Shown here in pieces: positions 62,224 to 64,000 of a stretch of DNA of 64,000 nt. This stretch comes from Chitinophaga varians (GTDB taxonomy: Bacteria; Bacteroidota; Bacteroidia; Chitinophagales; Chitinophagaceae), in NCBI RefSeq assembly GCF_014529945.1, contig NZ_JACVFB010000002.1:1426001-1490000 (forward strand), read 5' to 3'. The position numbers and the translations under genes were made by a program. The stretch's first letter is position 1, and every line of letters starts with the position of its first letter. The notes below the pieces were generated by a model. The model did no database searches. It worked only from the letters and a program-made list of their open reading frames with translations, and had not been told where the DNA came from.

Positions 62224-63657
62224 ATGAATAAAACTTGCGAACAAGTTTGGGAAAGGTGTCTTAATATAATTAGGGATATTGTGGAATGGCAGCCGTTTAA
62301 AACCTGGTTTGAACCTATTAAGCCCATTAAACTTGAAAACAATGTTTTAACCATCCAGGTCCCCAGCCAATTCTTTTATGAATACCTTGAAGAGCATTAT
62401 GTGGGATTGTTAGGGAAAACTATAAAAAGAGAATTAGGTAAAGAAGCCCGGTTGGAATACCGCATTGTAGTGGAGAACGGTACACCACACCAACATCCCA
62501 GAACTGTGAATATGCCCACGCAGTTCACCAAGCCCCAGAAAGATAATGAGGTAGACTTTCCGTTAACCATACATAACCCGGTAAAGAACCCATTCGTTAT
62601 CCCGGGGATTAAACGGGTACAGATCGACTCTCAGCTCAATCCAAATTATACGTTTGATGCGTATATAGAGGGAGATTGTAACCGTGTGGCGCGCCGGGCA
62701 GGAAAAACGGTCGCGGAAAAACCAGGCGGTACCTCTTTCAACCCACTGGTGATCTATGGTGGCGTTGGACTGGGAAAGACACACCTCGCACAGGCGGTGG
62801 GCAATGAAGTGAAGCGTATTCATCCGAATAAGGCCGTACTGTATGTGAGTGCCGAGAAATTCATTAACCAGTTTATTGATCACTCCAAGAATAATATCAT
62901 CAACGATTTCATTCACTTCTATCAACTGATAGATGTACTGATCGTAGATGACATCCAGTTCTTTGCCCGTGCAGAAAAAACACAGGACGCGTTCTTCGCG
63001 ATCTTTAACCATCTGCATCAATCAGGCAAACAACTGATCCTTACGTCGGATAAGGCCCCCAAAGACCTCGATGGCGTACAGGAACGACTGCTGAGCCGCT
63101 TCCGCTGGGGCCTCAGCGCGGATATCCAGATACCGGACTTTGAAACCAGAATGGAAATTCTGGAACTCAAAATGAGAAACGACGGACTGGAAATGCCGAA
63201 AGAAGTAGTGAAGTATGTGGCCTATAACATACAAACAAACGTACGTGAACTGGAAGGAGCACTCATCTCCCTGCTGGCACAGTCTTCCCTGAACCGCAAA
63301 GAGATTGACCTCGAACTGGCTAAACGTGTACTGAAGTCTTTCGTTAAAACTTCTTCCAAAGAAATTACCATCGAAAGTATCCAGAAAATGGTCTGCGAAT
63401 ACTTCGACGTGCCTTACGATAAACTGTTGCAGAAAACACGCAAACGCGAAATCGTACAGGCGAGACAGATAACCATGTACCTGGCTAAGTCATTCACAAA
63501 AAATTCCCTGAAAACCATCGGTGAACATTTCGGCGGCAGGGACCATACTACCGTGATCCACAGCTGTCAGACCGTTAAAGACCTGATGGATACTGATAAC
63601 AATTTCCGCGATAGCGTCATTGAACTACAGCAAAAAGTACAGTTGGCCGCTATGTAA
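62224..63657 (+). CDS. dnaA: Chromosomal replication initiator DnaA
   Basis: The 477-residue initiator has domain I (1-85, CEQVWERCLNIIRDIVEWQPFKTWFEPI), a linker (86-125), the AAA+ domain with Walker A GGVGLGKTH near residue 180, Walker B VLIVDDIQFF near 238 and sensor GLSADIQIPD, and the DNA-binding domain IV with GGRDHTTVIHS near 437. It opens the origin and starts chromosome replication. It is a single gene with its own terminator. The nearby DnaA-box-like sites may serve autoregulation or an origin. Confidence 0.98.
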   Translation: MNKTCEQVWERCLNIIRDIVEWQPFKTWFEPIKPIKLENNVLTIQVPSQFFYEYLEEHYVGLLGKTIKRELGKEARLEYRIVVENGTPHQHPRTVNMPTQFTKPQKDNEVDFPLTIHNPVKNPFVIPGIKRVQIDSQLNPNYTFDAYIEGDCNRVARRAGKTVAEKPGGTSFNPLVIYGGVGLGKTHLAQAVGNEVKRIHPNKAVLYVSAEKFINQFIDHSKNNIINDFIHFYQLIDVLIVDDIQFFARAEKTQDAFFAIFNHLHQSGKQLILTSDKAPKDLDGVQERLLSRFRWGLSADIQIPDFETRMEILELKMRNDGLEMPKEVVKYVAYNIQTNVRELEGALISLLAQSSLNRKEIDLELAKRVLKSFVKTSSKEITIESIQKMVCEYFDVPYDKLLQKTRKREIVQARQITMYLAKSFTKNSLKTIGEHFGGRDHTTVIHSCQTVKDLMDTDNNFRDSVIELQQKVQLAAM

Positions 63658-63679
63658 TGGCCACCCCTAACCTATTTGA

Positions 63680-63710
63680 ATAATGCCGCTCCACTCCGGA
63701 GCGGCATTAT
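63680..63710 (+). terminator. Intrinsic terminator of dnaA
   Basis: AATGCCGCTCC (63682-63692) pairs with GGAGCGGCATT (63698-63708), followed by ATTGTTTATG. It lies 25 bases after the dnaA stop. Confidence 0.88.
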
Positions 63711-63919
63711 TGTTTATGATATATTTATAAAAATTTATATGCATTTTTAACATCGTTTTCCCGTTTATAAACAATCATACTGCTGCTAATGGTGGTATGA
63801 AACACAAAAAAGTATAGCGTTGCTTTTGAAGGTAATGCCCTGTAATGCTTTACAGTAAAGCGTTTCGCTGATAGATGTTCACAACGTCAAAGAAAATTTT
63901 CGAAAAAATTTAAATTGCT
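63711..63919. other. Spacer between dnaA terminator and tRNA promoter
   Basis: AT-rich, no gene seen. The perfect 15-bp palindrome GCTTTAC-A-GTAAAGC lies at 63847-63861. Confidence 0.4.
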
Positions 63920-63950
63920 TTTGGAGAATATAAAACTTTTCCTATTTTTG
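63920..63950 (+). promoter_or_regulatory. Promoter of the tRNA-Ser gene
   Basis: TTTG at 63920-63923, a 19-base spacer, and TATTTTTG at 63943-63950 match the Bacteroidota consensus TTTG-N19-TAnnTTTG exactly. The tRNA begins 21 bases after the -7 element. Confidence 0.85.
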
Positions 63951-63971
63951 CAACCCCTTCACAGAGGAACT

Positions 63972-64000
63972 GGTGAGGTGCCTGAGTGGCCGAAAGGAAC
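63972..64000 (+). tRNA. tRNA-Ser, 5' part only
   Basis: The first 29 bases of a tRNA are visible: acceptor strand GGTGAGG, TG at positions 8-9, and a D arm CCTGAGTGGCCGAAAGG, followed by AAC. The D-arm form is that of bacterial tRNA-Ser (class II). The anticodon and 3' half lie outside the window, so the isoacceptor cannot be named; tRNA-Leu is less likely. Confidence 0.8.

Overview
The window comes from a Bacteroidota chromosome, most likely the family Chitinophagaceae and plausibly Chitinophaga. The evidence is two complete ECF sigma / FecR anti-sigma / SusC / SusD loci, two GH92 mannosidases, families typical of the phylum (DUF6452, DUF6048, DUF3127, DUF4843, PKD-like lipoproteins) and promoters of the Bacteroidota type, the best being TTTG-N19-TAnnTTTG in front of the tRNA at the right edge. 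The genus is inference. No plasmid, phage, insertion sequence or CRISPR array was seen.

Layout. 1-3498 (-): 5' two thirds of an alpha-2-macroglobulin lipoprotein that runs off the left edge. 3711-5201 (-): ModF-like double ABC ATPase. 5296-5739 (+): ElaA-type acetyltransferase. 5830-10019 (-): uvrA followed by the DUF6452/DUF6048 pair. 10156-11418 (-): fabF. 11780-19115 (+): first sigma/anti-sigma/SusC/SusD locus. 19278-20351 (-): fatty acid desaturase. 20630-26648 (+): LacI-type regulator and two secreted GH92 enzymes. 26761-34618 (-): six-gene sugar-oxidation cluster (Gfo/Idh oxidoreductase, TIM-barrel isomerase, cytochrome c, DUF1080 protein, ThuA protein, and a large ThuA-dehydrogenase-PKD-cytochrome fusion). 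35097-43984 (+): second sigma/anti-sigma/SusC/SusD locus with DUF4843 and PKD-like lipoproteins. 44326-50334 (+): secA, a broken four-helix-bundle gene, deoC, a SPOR protein and an amidohydrolase. 50483-53268 (-): GntR-controlled ABC export operon with a clear operator. 53738-55015 (-): glyA. 55209-57164 (+): sugar nucleotidyltransferase and a nitronate monooxygenase-like enzyme. 57238-61665 (-): NatA/NatB-type ABC pair, an FAD-dependent dehydrogenase and a DUF3127 OB-fold protein. 62224-63657 (+): dnaA. 63972-64000: start of a tRNA-Ser cut by the window edge.

How the parts work together. The Sus-like loci are outer-membrane uptake systems, each governed by its own sigma/anti-sigma pair that is expected to sense substrate through the STN domain of the SusC protein. 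The GH92 pair would trim alpha-mannosides outside or in the periplasm under LacI-type control. The 26.8-34.6 kb cluster looks like a pathway that oxidises sugars or glycosides to keto forms and passes electrons to c-type cytochromes; its ThuA and cytochrome domains occur both as separate genes and inside the large fusion, which is the most distinctive feature here.

Intergenic DNA is unusually structured: very long AT-rich perfect palindromes between convergent genes (19119-19267, 57159-57235), other long inverted repeats, CCCAGGGC-type palindromes near 53.4-53.7 kb, DnaA-box-like 9-mers before dnaA, and a possible short transcript at about 61.83 kb. All product names rest on reading the translations; no database search was possible.
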